A DNA stretch of 64,000 bases from Haliclona indistincta (Eukaryota; Porifera; Demospongiae; Haplosclerida; Chalinidae): NCBI GenBank assembly GCA_964017065.1, contig OZ024784.1, positions 15,419,152-15,483,151 of the forward strand. The letters run 5' to 3'. The notes under the pieces are model-generated. The model did no database searches, was not told the origin of the DNA, and saw nothing but the letters and a program-made list of their open reading frames with translations. This document shows positions 27,275 through 45,086 of the stretch, in pieces (the first letter of the stretch is position 1; each line of letters begins with the position of its first letter). Both the position numbers and the translations under genes were made by a program.

Positions 27275-27568
27275 CGCTCCTAGAGACTTTTCGTTTGGAG
27301 GTGTTGCTGTTCTTGGTCTCGGTCCTGTTGCTGTTGCGAGGAAAAGCTCGTGCTGTTCTGGCCCATATCACGTCCGCCAGAATAACCTGCACTTGCTGTC
27401 TCTATGGACAGATTTACAAGGTTATGAATCCTATCATGTGCGAGTGTACGTGTGTACAGCATCCGCACACCCCCAATACGCCCATAATGAATAATCACAT
27501 AATCACTGACGTAACATTTTGCTCTCAATAATGTGTCGGTCGTTAATAATAATTTTATGAGGTGAAAG
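27275..27568. promoter_or_regulatory. Divergent spacer between SLC25 gene and FAM136A
   Basis: 294 bp between two divergent ATGs. Open frames on both strands cross it, but none shows family similarity. It probably contains both promoters and the 5' UTRs. Confidence 0.45.
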
Positions 27569-28138
27569 CATGGCTGCTGAACAGAAAATATCTTCTGCTC
27601 TTGAAAAAGAGCTGGAAAGCATGGATAAAGAATGCATCAGGCCGCTACAGGCAAGTTATAAACCGGATCTTAGATTCAGCTAAAAATGAATGATCATTGG
27701 ATACTCTGATACAGTAAGTTACTGATTCTATTTTCTGCACAGGTGCGTGCATTCCAGTGTTGTGCCACGTGTTGCTCAGACAGGTACAGCTCCCAGCAAG
27801 TAGTGCAGGGCTGCCTGCAAAGCTGCATGCAACCAGTTAAGATGACAGAGGAGCAGTTGAGTGGAGAGGTGCAGCAACTACAGGTATATATGATGTGTGT
27901 TGCTCAAGCTAGGTTGTAGTGGTTCTCCTCCTCTCACTTGCAGGAGAGGCTGACACGATGTGCTCAAGATTGCAAGGACTCTGTTGGTGATCAGCTATCA
28001 CCGTCTCCCTCACAAGAAGAAAGAGAACGGCTGAATAAACAAGCTGAAGCGTGTCTAATGCAATGTGCTGACAAACACATACCACTAATCAATAAAATGG
28101 TGGCTAGATTGAGACAACGTCTGGACACGTGTCAGTAG
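27569..28138 (+). CDS. FAM136A: FAM136A-like mitochondrial cysteine-motif protein
   Basis: Three exons encode about 135 residues: MAAEQKISSALEKELESMD, VRAFQCCATCCSDRYSSQQ and ERLTRCAQDCKDSVGDQ. Four CX3C-type pairs are visible (CCATC, CLQSC, CAQDC, CLMQC), as in human FAM136A. FAM136A is a soluble mitochondrial protein, probably of the intermembrane space. Length and cysteine order fit the family throughout, and the final HIPLINKMVARLRQRL matches the vertebrate 'HLIPTMTKKMKEAL'. It ends 139 bp before the convergent RIM-BP-like gene. Confidence 0.9.
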
Positions 28139-28277
28139 ACAATGACTCAATATAGATGTGGGTCAAATAAATACTATTACTAAACAAAATTTGTGTTTGT
28201 GTACGTATAATATTATGTGCATACACATGGGGAATGTGTATATATGCATGCGTCTGACTATAGGGTTGTCTGCTGTG

Positions 28278-35142
<6,865 letters not shown>

Positions 35143-35240
35143 TTTGGCGGTGCAGACAACGAGATACGCCCTATATTCTGCAAGAGGAGGTAAACCCTGA
35201 AGTTACTTGATGTAATTGGAGGGGGCGTGCCACCCAGAGC

Positions 35241-36509
35241 ATGGACGTCGTTTGTCACGAGGACAGTTCGACACCAGTTGTGATGGTGATGCGCCGTGTG
35301 TTCTCAGGAAGGATTCGGGTGACTGTATTTGTTGTGGTAGGTTGTGTAGAAGTAAGCCACACGAGTCAGTAATAACTGGCTTCTTCTCTTAGAGTCTGAT
35401 TGGACTGGTAGCAGTGTTGTTATTGCTACTACGACCTCCTCCATCAACTATTGTACATACCAGTCATCTAGTGCGACACAAAAAAGTTTCTGTAATAGTG
35501 TGTTTACCACACTTCTCAAATAGACGCCAATATGAGACCATGGGCCAACAATTAAAACAAGGTGATTATTTGTTCTACTTAGGCATTTGGCTTCAATAAG
35601 CTTTTAGAGAGATTTGTTGCTAGCCATAGAATATTACAGTAATGTGGTGCTGGTGGTTGCTTCTACTAATGTAGCACTCACTGAACTGAAGCTAGAGTAC
35701 GAACTCATGGTAGTCACAACACCAATACCACAACACGCCACTGGTTGGTTACAAGGCACTGCACACCATTTTGAAACAGTAGACTCACTAGAACCGTGTG
35801 AACAGACACTCCCGTCACTAATGAACAGAGTGCATTATACTGTATTGCTGGTAAGCTCTTATGAGTCTTATCTTGAATCCTTCGCGACCACTGACCATTC
35901 CTTCTTTTCTCAGCTTATTGCAGGGAATATTGGTAACAGCAGTATTACCACTACATTATCCCAGCTGTTAGAACCAGTGACCACTGAACACAGTGAATTG
36001 GTAGTAGGTGACACTAGTGATGTGAGTAACCAAGCCTACTATTTATTTACCATTATAACCTACTATCTCCAGCTGCAGACAGTGGGTATGTCTCAAGCAG
36101 CTCTATCTCTTCTCCTATCGCCCATCACTGACACTATTCATATACCACCATCATTACTACTGGCTGTCAGTAAGAAGGCACTAGATGGTTGTGAGGGTAT
36201 AACTGGAGATAGTGGTAGTCTAGTAGCTGAACTGCTAGCCAAGTGTTACTGGAGCCACTGGCAGATGATACGATCTACTGGTGTGCATTCTGTGTCACGA
36301 CCATTATCATTTTCACAGGTCTGACTAAATTTTCTCTTGGACACTGTCTCACTGTTTTTCTCCAACAGGTATTATCATTGTATTGGCATATACACCCTAT
36401 CTTATGTGTAGTTAGTATTGTTAGTGTGGTCAGTATGTGTCTAATATGCTTTAGATTACACCGATACATGCCTGGAGTCAAACTCAAATCAACTACGCGT
36501 GATTATTAA
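35241..36509 (+). CDS. Unrecognised membrane protein with N- and C-terminal helices
   Basis: I do not recognise the family. Exon 1 (ATG at 35241) ends VRVTVFVVV and splices to SLIGLVAVLLLLLRPPPS, giving one long transmembrane helix at about residues 25-50. A large domain of about 300 residues follows; for it to stay in frame the acceptor must be the AG just before ATTTGTTGC near 35612. It has several Asn-X-Ser/Thr sites (for example GNSSITT), fitting a lumenal or extracellular side. The last exon carries a second helix, ILCVVSIVSVVSMCLICF, then a short basic tail. The topology (two helices bounding a lumenal domain) resembles ER complex subunits such as PIGS, but no sequence match supports that. 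It diverges from the RIM-BP-like gene across 98 bp. Confidence 0.65.
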
Positions 36510-36737
36510 TAAGATTATTTATACATTTTTAACTATTATGTGGACAAAAAATTAATAATAATTAATGATCGACCAGCTCAAATCCATAAAAAAATTACCG
36601 CCGTTTCTAAATAATGCATGCTTGTGCGCATAGATAATGGGCGTGATGTGCTGACTACGGAGCGAGCTACGGAGAGCTCGAGCTAGCCAGCTAGTAGTGG
36701 CTGCTGGGAGAGTATATCTGGAGCTGGAACAAGACGA

Positions 36738-37502
36738 ATGGGTAATGCTGAAGGAAGGGTATTTCACTACGATGGAAGAGGAGACATTCGTGGTTTTAGA
36801 GTGATCGAACATGAACGATTTCAGCTCGAAACTACCTCAACAGATGGGTCTCAGCTACGTGGTCACGATGTTATAAAGAGATGCACGTATAAGGATACTA
36901 GGACATCATATCAAGATCAGCCGTTTTATCGGTGTCGCACTTGTTTTGGCAGCGACAATGAAGGTTGTTGTGCTAACTGTGCATCCACTTGTCACAGTGG
37001 TCATTTGGTGTTATATGAAGGTCATAGAAGTGCTTACTGCGACTGTGGGCTAAAAAGCTGTGCTACAACCTGCAAGTTAGGCCCCAAGTGCACGTATGAT
37101 GTATATGGCAAGGTTCTCAGGTCACAAGATTGGTATGAGTGCAGGACGTGTTGGGGGGAGGAGTCAAGCTATGGGTGTTGCACATTCTGTGCTGCACAGT
37201 GCCATGCTGGTCATCGCTTAGTTCAACATAACTCACTAGGGATTCCACACTTCTTATGTGACTGCGGTGCCAATCGTCACAAGAGTGCAGTCTGCACATA
37301 CCACTCATCTAACAGAAAGTACGTCAAGCAGCCCTTTTACCGATGTTACACGTGTTTCACGGGTCCCAATATGGGATGCTGCTATCAGTGTCTTAAGCAC
37401 TGCCACAAGAATCATCGCACTACATATGTTGGGAATATTGATGCCTTTTGTGACTGTGGACTTGCTGGCTGCAGGATTCAATGCTCTATTGCTGAACCAT
37501 AA
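36738..37502 (+). CDS. Triple UBR-type zinc-box protein
   Basis: Intronless gene of 254 codons starting MGNAEGRVFHYDG. Three tandem copies of one zinc-binding module fill the chain at about residues 50-115, 116-188 and 189-250. Copy 1 has FYRCRTCFGSDNEGCCANC, CHSGH and YCDCG. Copy 2 has WYECRTCWGEESSYGCCTFC, CHAGH and FLCDCG. Copy 3 has FYRCYTCFTGPNMGCCYQC, CHKNH and FCDCG. The spacing equals the UBR box as found in UBR4 and FBXO11 ('FYRCHTC ... CVNC ... CHQGH ... FFCDCG'), which recognises degrons or acts as a fold module in E3 ligases. No RING, HECT or F-box is present, so it could only be an adaptor or reader. It has a Gly at position 2, but the myristoylation consensus is poor. Confidence 0.82.
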   Translation: MGNAEGRVFHYDGRGDIRGFRVIEHERFQLETTSTDGSQLRGHDVIKRCTYKDTRTSYQDQPFYRCRTCFGSDNEGCCANCASTCHSGHLVLYEGHRSAYCDCGLKSCATTCKLGPKCTYDVYGKVLRSQDWYECRTCWGEESSYGCCTFCAAQCHAGHRLVQHNSLGIPHFLCDCGANRHKSAVCTYHSSNRKYVKQPFYRCYTCFTGPNMGCCYQCLKHCHKNHRTTYVGNIDAFCDCGLAGCRIQCSIAEP

Positions 37503-37789
37503 TACAAATGGACTTCTTTCCACGTTTGACACTTACACATTATACATTATTCTGTACCCATGGCAACCACTCACATAGTGATTTGGAATGTAAAATAAAA
37601 TGTAAAGTTTATAATCATACCAAAACTTATAATTCCAAGGAGCGCACAACAATAATCTGAGTTATTGGGAAGTTTTGTAACACAGCAAACAGTGTTATTT
37701 TGTGATAATTTTATTGTACACTTCTTTGGACCTTGGAATCATGAGCTTCTGATGAGTCAATGATGGATTGAGTGTTTTCAAAAGCATAG

Positions 37790-39508
37790 TCTTGTGTGAG
37801 AAGAATATAAGATGAAAGCTGATACAGTAATTAGCCATGCAGGTTCTAACAGGTCATTGAGAGGAGCCAAAGAATCGCTGCTTGCAGCAACTGGCTACTC
37901 TTTTTTGCCTCTCTCATGGTTTTTGTCAGTGGTTCATCTTGTAACCTGGATTAGCTACTGAAGGCACCATTAACATACTACTAGAGCCTGTTGGTGCTTG
38001 CTTGAGTAGTGTCCAGTCAGATGTGTGGTAATAATGTATACATGTAGTTCAGTTTGCAAAATAGTATGCGAAACAACTGACGAAGGTACATGTAATCTGG
38101 AGCATCTTTAAATTAATCGTAGTAGTTTAGGTACATAGCGAACTCTACTGGAAATCCCTAATCAAGTAGATGTTGGAAAATTGTGATGTTTCTTGCAAAG
38201 AACTTCAACAGGTGTCGATAGCTTTATCTCAGTTGTCTTTTCACCTTTTTGCTTTTTTGTCAGACTATTAATATCATGATAATCAATGCCAGACAAGCAC
38301 ACACAGTCACACCCCTTCAATCTTTGCCATGGTAAGCTGGATCTGTTGAAATACATCAGTACGATTCCATATCGTCTCTTCTCCTGTGATCAAAGACAAA
38401 TCAAACTATGCTTTCAAAACAAAAACATGATTTCTAAAAATAAAACACATTGAATAAGTAGACATAATACTCATAATGTGTAGATCATGTATGCTGTGTA
38501 GTAGCTGTCCGATATGCTTTTGGTCGACAGCCTTGTAAACTACTCTAAATCAGTAAATTTTAAGTCTACTTTGATTAAATTCATTTAGTAAATTTGTAGT
38601 CATAATTTATTTGGAATTTACTTTTCACATTTTCATCAATACATAATTTTTTTGATGCCCTAATTCAATTTCAAAATGATGGAAGCAGGGCTATAGTAGT
38701 TAATGGTCACATGAAGAGTGGAGCCGGGAGACAATTATTATTATACTACATGTACAACAGAAATTGCTTACGAATCAATTCCTAAGTGACTAGTATTGAT
38801 ACTGGCGTAACGTTTTGCTCTAATAAGATTTTTATCTTCTCTGTACGGAATGTGTTGCTTGGAGCAAGTGTCTCTGTACTTCTTAGCGAGCACAAAATCG
38901 ATTATGAACAACTAATAATAATTATTTTGTACATATTCAATTCTTTCTATCCATCTAAGAGAAGGAAAGGATGGTAATCACTAGTCGGAAAATTGATTTG
39001 TGTATGTGCACACACCTGATCTGCAGTAACATCAATATGGTCTTCATTGTGAACCGCCGTGATGAACATAATTTGAACAAATCTTCCAAATTCAGCCTGA
39101 GCACTTCTCTGCACCATACCATCTAAAGTGATTGAGAATAATAATATTATGAAGACAGTCGCATCAAAAGTCGCATGTATGCAGATCTAGACTCACTGAA
39201 CGTGTGGTATACCCACACCTCCTTGTAGTATTTTTGTAAGTCTTTGACTTGTGTAGATGATGTGCTTTGCAGTGCTCTAGTTTGATTGCTACTACCTACA
39301 GATGAGTACAGCGAGTGTACTAGCATGACATACTAGTACATTTATAATAGCGAGGTGCGCTCCAAGATGAATGTCACTGAAACTGCCACTACCAATCTTT
39401 CTGACAAGGCAGTATTTTCCCACCGACAGTTAAGTCATTGATGCCGCTACTGGATCCATCATCACCACTCGTGGTGAACGTGATGGGTGGAGATTGTTCC
39501 ATAGGCAT
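37790..39508 (-). pseudogene. Casein kinase 1 alpha tandem-copy pseudogene
   Basis: Degenerate copy of the intact CK1 alpha gene at 39861-42158, same strand, retaining its introns. Recognisable parts include the start (ATG at 39506-39508, then TTSGDDGSSSG), [15 protein letters not shown] near 38320 and [11 protein letters not shown] near 38210. Three defects are visible. An extra A in the GGGAAAATAC segment near 39420 shifts frame just before the Gly loop. About 30 bp are missing from the exon near 39110. The DFG-side exon (near 38890) runs straight into the [10 protein letters not shown] exon, deleting the catalytic HRDIKPDNF segment. The stretch before 37790 (from about 37555) duplicates the flank at about 39611, marking the tandem duplication start. 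Confidence 0.85.
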
Positions 39509-39860
39509 GGCTCAAACCAGGAAAGACGATTGGTCAATGTCATAAGTTGCTATCCCAATAAAAGACTTTTTACTGACATCATGCTCTTGACACGATAGTT
39601 GATCGCCCCATTACAGTACCATGACAACCACCCACATAGTGATGGAATGTAAAGTTCATAATAATAATACCATAATAATAATAATAATAATCTCGAATGA
39701 AGAGTCCATGTCAATGATAGTAGTATAAAGTGCTATAGTACTTCACCAACACAAAATGAGAGAAGAGAGAAGAGAAAGAAGACGAAAAGCTGATAAACAA
39801 GTCTGCCGTGGTTAGACAGGTTTCAACAGTATTGTCAGGTCATCAGGAGAATGTAAAGAA

Positions 39861-42158
39861 TCACCGCTTGCGACCGGTAACTCTTCGTCTGCCATCTTCA
39901 ATTGGTTGTGCAGGTTGGTCTTCTTCTCTCTTGTAATCTAGATGTAAACATTAGAATGAGTGACTAGACACATACACTGACCACATCCTCACACACTCCT
40001 TCATAACGACATACAACACACACTACTCTCACGCAGACACCTCCACCCTCACATACACACACTACTCTCACGCAGACACCTCCACACTCCACCCTCACAT
40101 ACACACACTATACCTGTCACACCAGCTGCAGGTGGTGGTCCCATTAACGTGCTACTGGAGCCCGCTGACGCTGCTGCCTTTTGCTTGAGTAGTGTCCAGT
40201 CAAATGTGTAGTCGTATTGGTGGTTCAATGTGCGAAACAGTATGCGAAACAATTGACGAAGGTACATGTAATCTGGAGCTTCCTCAAATCGTAGTCCACG
40301 ACAGTAGTTTAGGTACATAGCAAACTCTGCTGGAAACCCCTAATGAAGTGAAGAAATTGTAGTGCTTGCTGTTTATTGTGTAGTATGTTACCTTGCAAAG
40401 AACTTCAATAGGCGTCGATAGCTTTTTCTCACTGATCTTTTCATACTTTTGCTTCTTAGTTGCAGCCTAGCAACAATAGTGACAATCAATGCCAGACAAG
40501 CACATACACAGTCACACACACACCTTCAATCCTTGCCATGGTAAGCTGGATCTGTTGAAATACATCAGCACATAGCCTAACGATTCCATATCGTCTCTTC
40601 TCCTGGATTGAAAGACAAAGCCATTGTTTGTCAATAGATCAACCAGATCAAAGCATTCCAGTAACCACTCTAATTCTCCCACATACTATATAAGTCGTTG
40701 CAGACATGATCATACTATGTAAATAACACACTACACCAATAGTAACACCATCATGTAGAGGCATCATGTATCAAGTGCTCAGTAGAAAAATAATCACATG
40801 ATGCTACTCATACTGTAGTAGATCATAATGCTGATAGTATCCTATAATAATGGTAATCACATTCAGTGTCCTTTGCAGCATTTGGAATACTAGACTTGTT
40901 TCAACATGCTAGTACATTTTCTCACACTAGTTGCCAAGTACCCAGAGCAGCATTCATGATGAAAGGGCAATACAAAGCAAAAGAGAACACGAGCCATAGA
41001 TCAATCATGCATAAACAAACACAAAATGATGTCACTTACGATTGCTCGATTCCCAAGTGAGCATTGATGCTGGCGTATCGTGCTGTTCCCGTCAAGTTCT
41101 TGTCTTCTCTGTAAGGAATGTGTTGCTTGGACCGCGTGTCTCTGTACTTCTTAGCGAGTCCAAAATCAATTATAAACAACTATGGGAATAAACAAAAAGA
41201 GTTTGTGTGCTTGTGTGTGGCTGGTAACTATGGTACTTGTGTATTGTGATCATAGAGTCAACAGGTGAATGTCATGTCAATCAATTTTATTCACTAACTA
41301 ACACGCTCCATTATACACACATACTGCCCAGAGGAGTGACTATGAATACTATTAGTCACAAGATGAAACACAACACGCCAAGTCACACATTGTGACATCA
41401 CCTCACCAGGCTAGCAATTCTATCATACCACACACCTTGTTACAGTGTCTCCCAATACCCATCAGAAAGTTGTCAGGCTTGATGTCTCGATGAATAAAGT
41501 TCTTGTTATGTACATATTCAATCCTTCCTATCATCTAAGAGAAGGATAGGATGGCAATTGATCATTTGTCATCAGCAAGTTGATTTGCGTATGTGCACAC
41601 ACACCTGATCTGCTAACATCAATACAGTCTTCATCGTGAACCGCCGCGAACAAAAGTTAAACAAATCTTCCAAACTCGGCCCAAGCAAATCCATCACCAG
41701 CACATTATACTCTTTCTCTGCACCATACCATCTAAAGTGACCGAAAATTAATCAAAGAAGAAATCAAAAAAGAGAAAAAGGGGAAATAGACTCAACAGTA
41801 GTAAAACTCACTTGATATGTGGTATACCCACACCTCCTTGTAGTATTTTGTAAAGCTTTGACTCGTACAGTAGTTGAGGATGACGTGCCTTGTGGGACTC
41901 GAGCTTGACTGCCACTTCCTAACGAAAGTAAATAAAGAATAATCAATGACAGTGACAATGGGAACGCACTCAACACGTCGTTACAATTGTCCTCACCTCG
42001 CCATTACTGACATTCACTCCAAGATAAATGTCACCGAAACTGCCACTACCAATCTTTCTAACAAGGCGGTATTTCCCGCCGACTGTGAACTCTTTGCTGC
42101 CGCTACTAGAACCACCTCCGCTGGTGGTGAGAGATCCACCACCGCCAGTCGCTGCCAT
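39861..42158 (-). CDS. CSNK1A1: Casein kinase 1 alpha
   Basis: Ser/Thr kinase that in animals primes beta-catenin and Hedgehog pathway substrates. The ATG at 42156-42158 begins [20 protein letters not shown]. The Gly loop is [14 protein letters not shown]. Other landmarks are [39 protein letters not shown], the catalytic [19 protein letters not shown] and the DFG segment [10 protein letters not shown]. The CK1 signature [18 protein letters not shown] replaces the usual APE motif. The tail [11 protein letters not shown] is short and basic. Near-identity with CK1 alpha rather than delta/epsilon comes from [13 protein letters not shown] and [15 protein letters not shown] defective duplicate lies immediately downstream. 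Confidence 0.95.
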
Positions 42159-42462
42159 ATTTTGTTGAGCGTCACTTTCTACTGTTGGCGGCAAAAGAAA
42201 AACAAGAATAAAGACAGATCGATGATGGGTGGAGTAACACAGTCCGGAAAGAACAGGGCTCACCAAACTAGTGTTCGTTATTATTTGATACGCGGCAGGA
42301 ACTAGAATTGACAGCAAGACGACAGAATGCTTCGACAGGACTTCGTCGCCGCACCCACGAACGCGAGACTGGTCTTGGGCGTGCCCGTCCGTTGCAGTGA
42401 TCATATCCGGAGATATACGGGAATAGTCCAACACAAGGGACCCGGACCTAAACACAAAGAGC
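42159..42462. promoter_or_regulatory. Bidirectional spacer CK1 alpha/TMED9
   Basis: 304 bp between divergent ATGs, probably holding both promoters. No recognisable coding sequence. Confidence 0.5.
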
Positions 42463-43325
42463 ATGAGGGCTGTCTTTCTAGCTGCAGCTATACTGGTACT
42501 CGTGTGCTGCTGTGAACAAGGATACTCTCTGTACTTTCATATATCAGAGACGGAGCTAAAATGTTTTATTGAAGAGGTGCCAGCTGAAACAATGATAGTA
42601 GGTGAGTCGAGATCACGTGACCTGATCATGTGTAGTACGATTGTCTTGCGCAGGCAAGTACAAGACACAGTTATATGACAACGCAAGAAATGAATGGTTG
42701 CCTTCTAGCCCAGGAATTGGCATGCATGTTGAGGTACAAAAAAACCACACCCATAATCTTAACGCTGATGTCTCTCACTAGATCAAGAACCCTTACAGCA
42801 AAGTGGTGGTGTCTCGCCTCTATTCTGCCACTGGTAGGTTCACTTACACTACTCAAGATTCTGGTGAACACACTATCTGTTTGAGCACAAACTCCACAAG
42901 ATGGTATGGAGGAAACAAATTAGTAAGAACTACACTTTCCTTCTAGACAATCCCTTTAATCTTGTCACCTTTCTTCCTAGAGAGTACATCTTGACATGTC
43001 TATTGGGGAACAAGCTGTCGATTATGCTCAGGTAGCGGCTAAAGAGAAGCTAACTGAACTACAGCTAAGGATCAGACAACTGCTTGAGCAAGTGGAGCAG
43101 ATAACCAAGGAGCAGGCATACCAAAGGGTAAGTAGTCAGTTACTAGCAGTCATGTGATCCATGTGTTTTGTGTAGGTACGTGAAGAGCATTTTCGTCAGA
43201 TCAGTGACAGCACTAATGCTCGTGTGTTGTGGTGGTCACTGGGTCAGAGTATTATATTAATTGTCATGGGAATATGGCAGATGCGACATCTCAAGGGATT
43301 TTTCGAGGCAAAGAAACTGGTGTAG
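42463..43325 (+). CDS. TMED9: p24 family cargo receptor TMED9-like
   Basis: Type I membrane protein of COPI/COPII vesicles. The signal peptide [20 protein letters not shown] is followed by the GOLD domain starting [18 protein letters not shown] (human LYFHIGETEKKCFIEEIP). The coiled-coil [20 protein letters not shown] and the transmembrane helix [20 protein letters not shown] come next. The cytosolic end FFEAKKLV carries the FF and KKxx COP-binding signals. Two conserved GOLD cysteines are present. This end identifies the p24 alpha group (TMED4/TMED9). The gene is convergent with FNTA, whose stop lies 95 bp downstream. Confidence 0.93.
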
Positions 43326-43420
43326 ACTATTATTGTATTATTTCAATCTTGTTAGAAGCTATCTTCATCATTTGACACTCTCAAATTCTATAGTTTGTGG
43401 TAGTTGATTGGTGTAGTCAG

Positions 43421-44964
43421 TTATGATTCGGAGCCAGGGAAATTGTGAGTTAACTTGCGTGCCATATACTGCCAGTACTTCACTCTGATCTGATCGACTT
43501 CATTGGCTAGTTTGTGACACAGCTAATAGGAACAGAATGATTGTGTGAATGATCAATGTCGGCTTACTGTGACTGCTTTGTCCAAGCTCTCTTTGTTACC
43601 AGATGCTGATTCCTCACCATAAATATCAATAAGTGTAGAGAAGAGGTGTGGTGATGCTATATGCTTAGCGAGCAACTCGTCACAGAGTGATCTTACAAGA
43701 GTCTGTTCTCCTAGCTTGTGACCCTTACACACTCTAAAAGTGTGATAGAAAATTATATTATTACTGTGAAATGTCACTAACCCTTGGAGATAGTTCCATG
43801 GACTCTCATTGTTAGGAGCACGTTTGATATATTTGGCAGCATATCTACATTATGATGTAAGTATCACAGCACGAGACCTCAGCTATACTCACTCTAACTC
43901 TCTTCTGAGGACAACTTCTGAGGATAATGACTCTGTGTTTGATACTACAAAATAGCGATGGTTCCAAGCAGAGTTGTTACGCAAATCCTCTGTTAGCATT
44001 TTCTCAACAAAATCTAGCTCTCCATCCCAGAGTTTGAACGTGCGTACAACCCATTGACGATGCTGCCAGGCATGATAGTTCTTGCTATCCTCATCAAGAA
44101 CAGCACCTGTCAGTAACAGTTCTTGAGATGGGTCATTTAACCACTCCACTAATTTTTGTCGATGGTACCTGCAAAGATAACATACTGTGTAAAAATTTTT
44201 GCTGTGTTTTGTCGTTGTAGGTTAGTATGTAACATTTCTCAGGAGAGGAAACAGGAAGCATTACAGTTAGTCTTACCACACTTGATAATTTTTGGTTTCA
44301 TCAGCTATAATTTCTGCTGTATATCGCATCTCGTTGTAAAAGTTGCAGTTCAAATGTTGCAGCACCAGCCGGCGATAGTGCCTGAGTGAGAATACTATGT
44401 TAGAACCATTTCACACATCATAATGCACGTGCACAGGAATTTGAATTGTGTCTTGGATTTTGAGGCACCACTAACCAAACAGTGTAGTTAGCTGGGTTGA
44501 GGTCGATCGCATCCATAGTGAGCTCTAATACTCGCTCACTCTTCTCCCCAGACTGTATTACTGCACGCATGTAATCATACACGTCACGAACTGCAAATCG
44601 AAGAAGAGATGCATGTTCTTGGAATCATTCATATAATATGTTTGATTAAACCACTCACACTTGTCAGTGTACGCAATCCTGACTACAGGATATGGACCAT
44701 CATCTTGAGGCAACGGTTCCACGTCTTTCCACTCTGGACGGTTACAATAAAACACGTATTCCTCCTCGCTAGCACTGCTGCCACCAGGGTCCTCGCTGCT
44801 ACTACTCCTCCTACCAGCGGCTGCTCCCTCGTTATTGCTACTGGATGGCGCACAAGCACTCATACTTTCTTCACCAGCAGTTATGGTACCACTACTAGCT
44901 CCTTCACAAGCGGTTATAGTACTGCTACCTGTGCTAGGCTCCTCAGCACCACTGGTAGACATTT
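43421..44964 (-). CDS. FNTA: Protein farnesyltransferase/geranylgeranyltransferase alpha subunit
   Basis: Shared alpha subunit of FTase and GGTase-I, a stack of PFTA helical repeats. The repeat signatures are visible in order: [40 protein letters not shown] and [13 protein letters not shown]. The preceding block [20 protein letters not shown] also fits the family. The first about 70 residues are Ser/Thr/Gly-rich and low complexity, longer than needed for the fold but usual for animal FNTA. The ATG at 44962-44964 is the only in-frame one near the start. Its start lies 122 bp from the divergent VPS10 receptor. Confidence 0.92.
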
Positions 44965-45086
44965 TGCCGTTTTGCTGCACTCGGTACCGCCCACGTGTAT
45001 TGACCCGCCCATACGCCCGCCCAATTAATCATTAGCAGGATCTGGGACTGTCCTCGCTCCTTCACTTTTCGTTTTCCTGTACCACA

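Noticed and set aside
27280..27531. Small genes in the SLC25/FAM136A spacer (frames on both strands)
   Set aside because: No family match, no conserved start context, and the frame towards the carrier is closed by a stop before its ATG.
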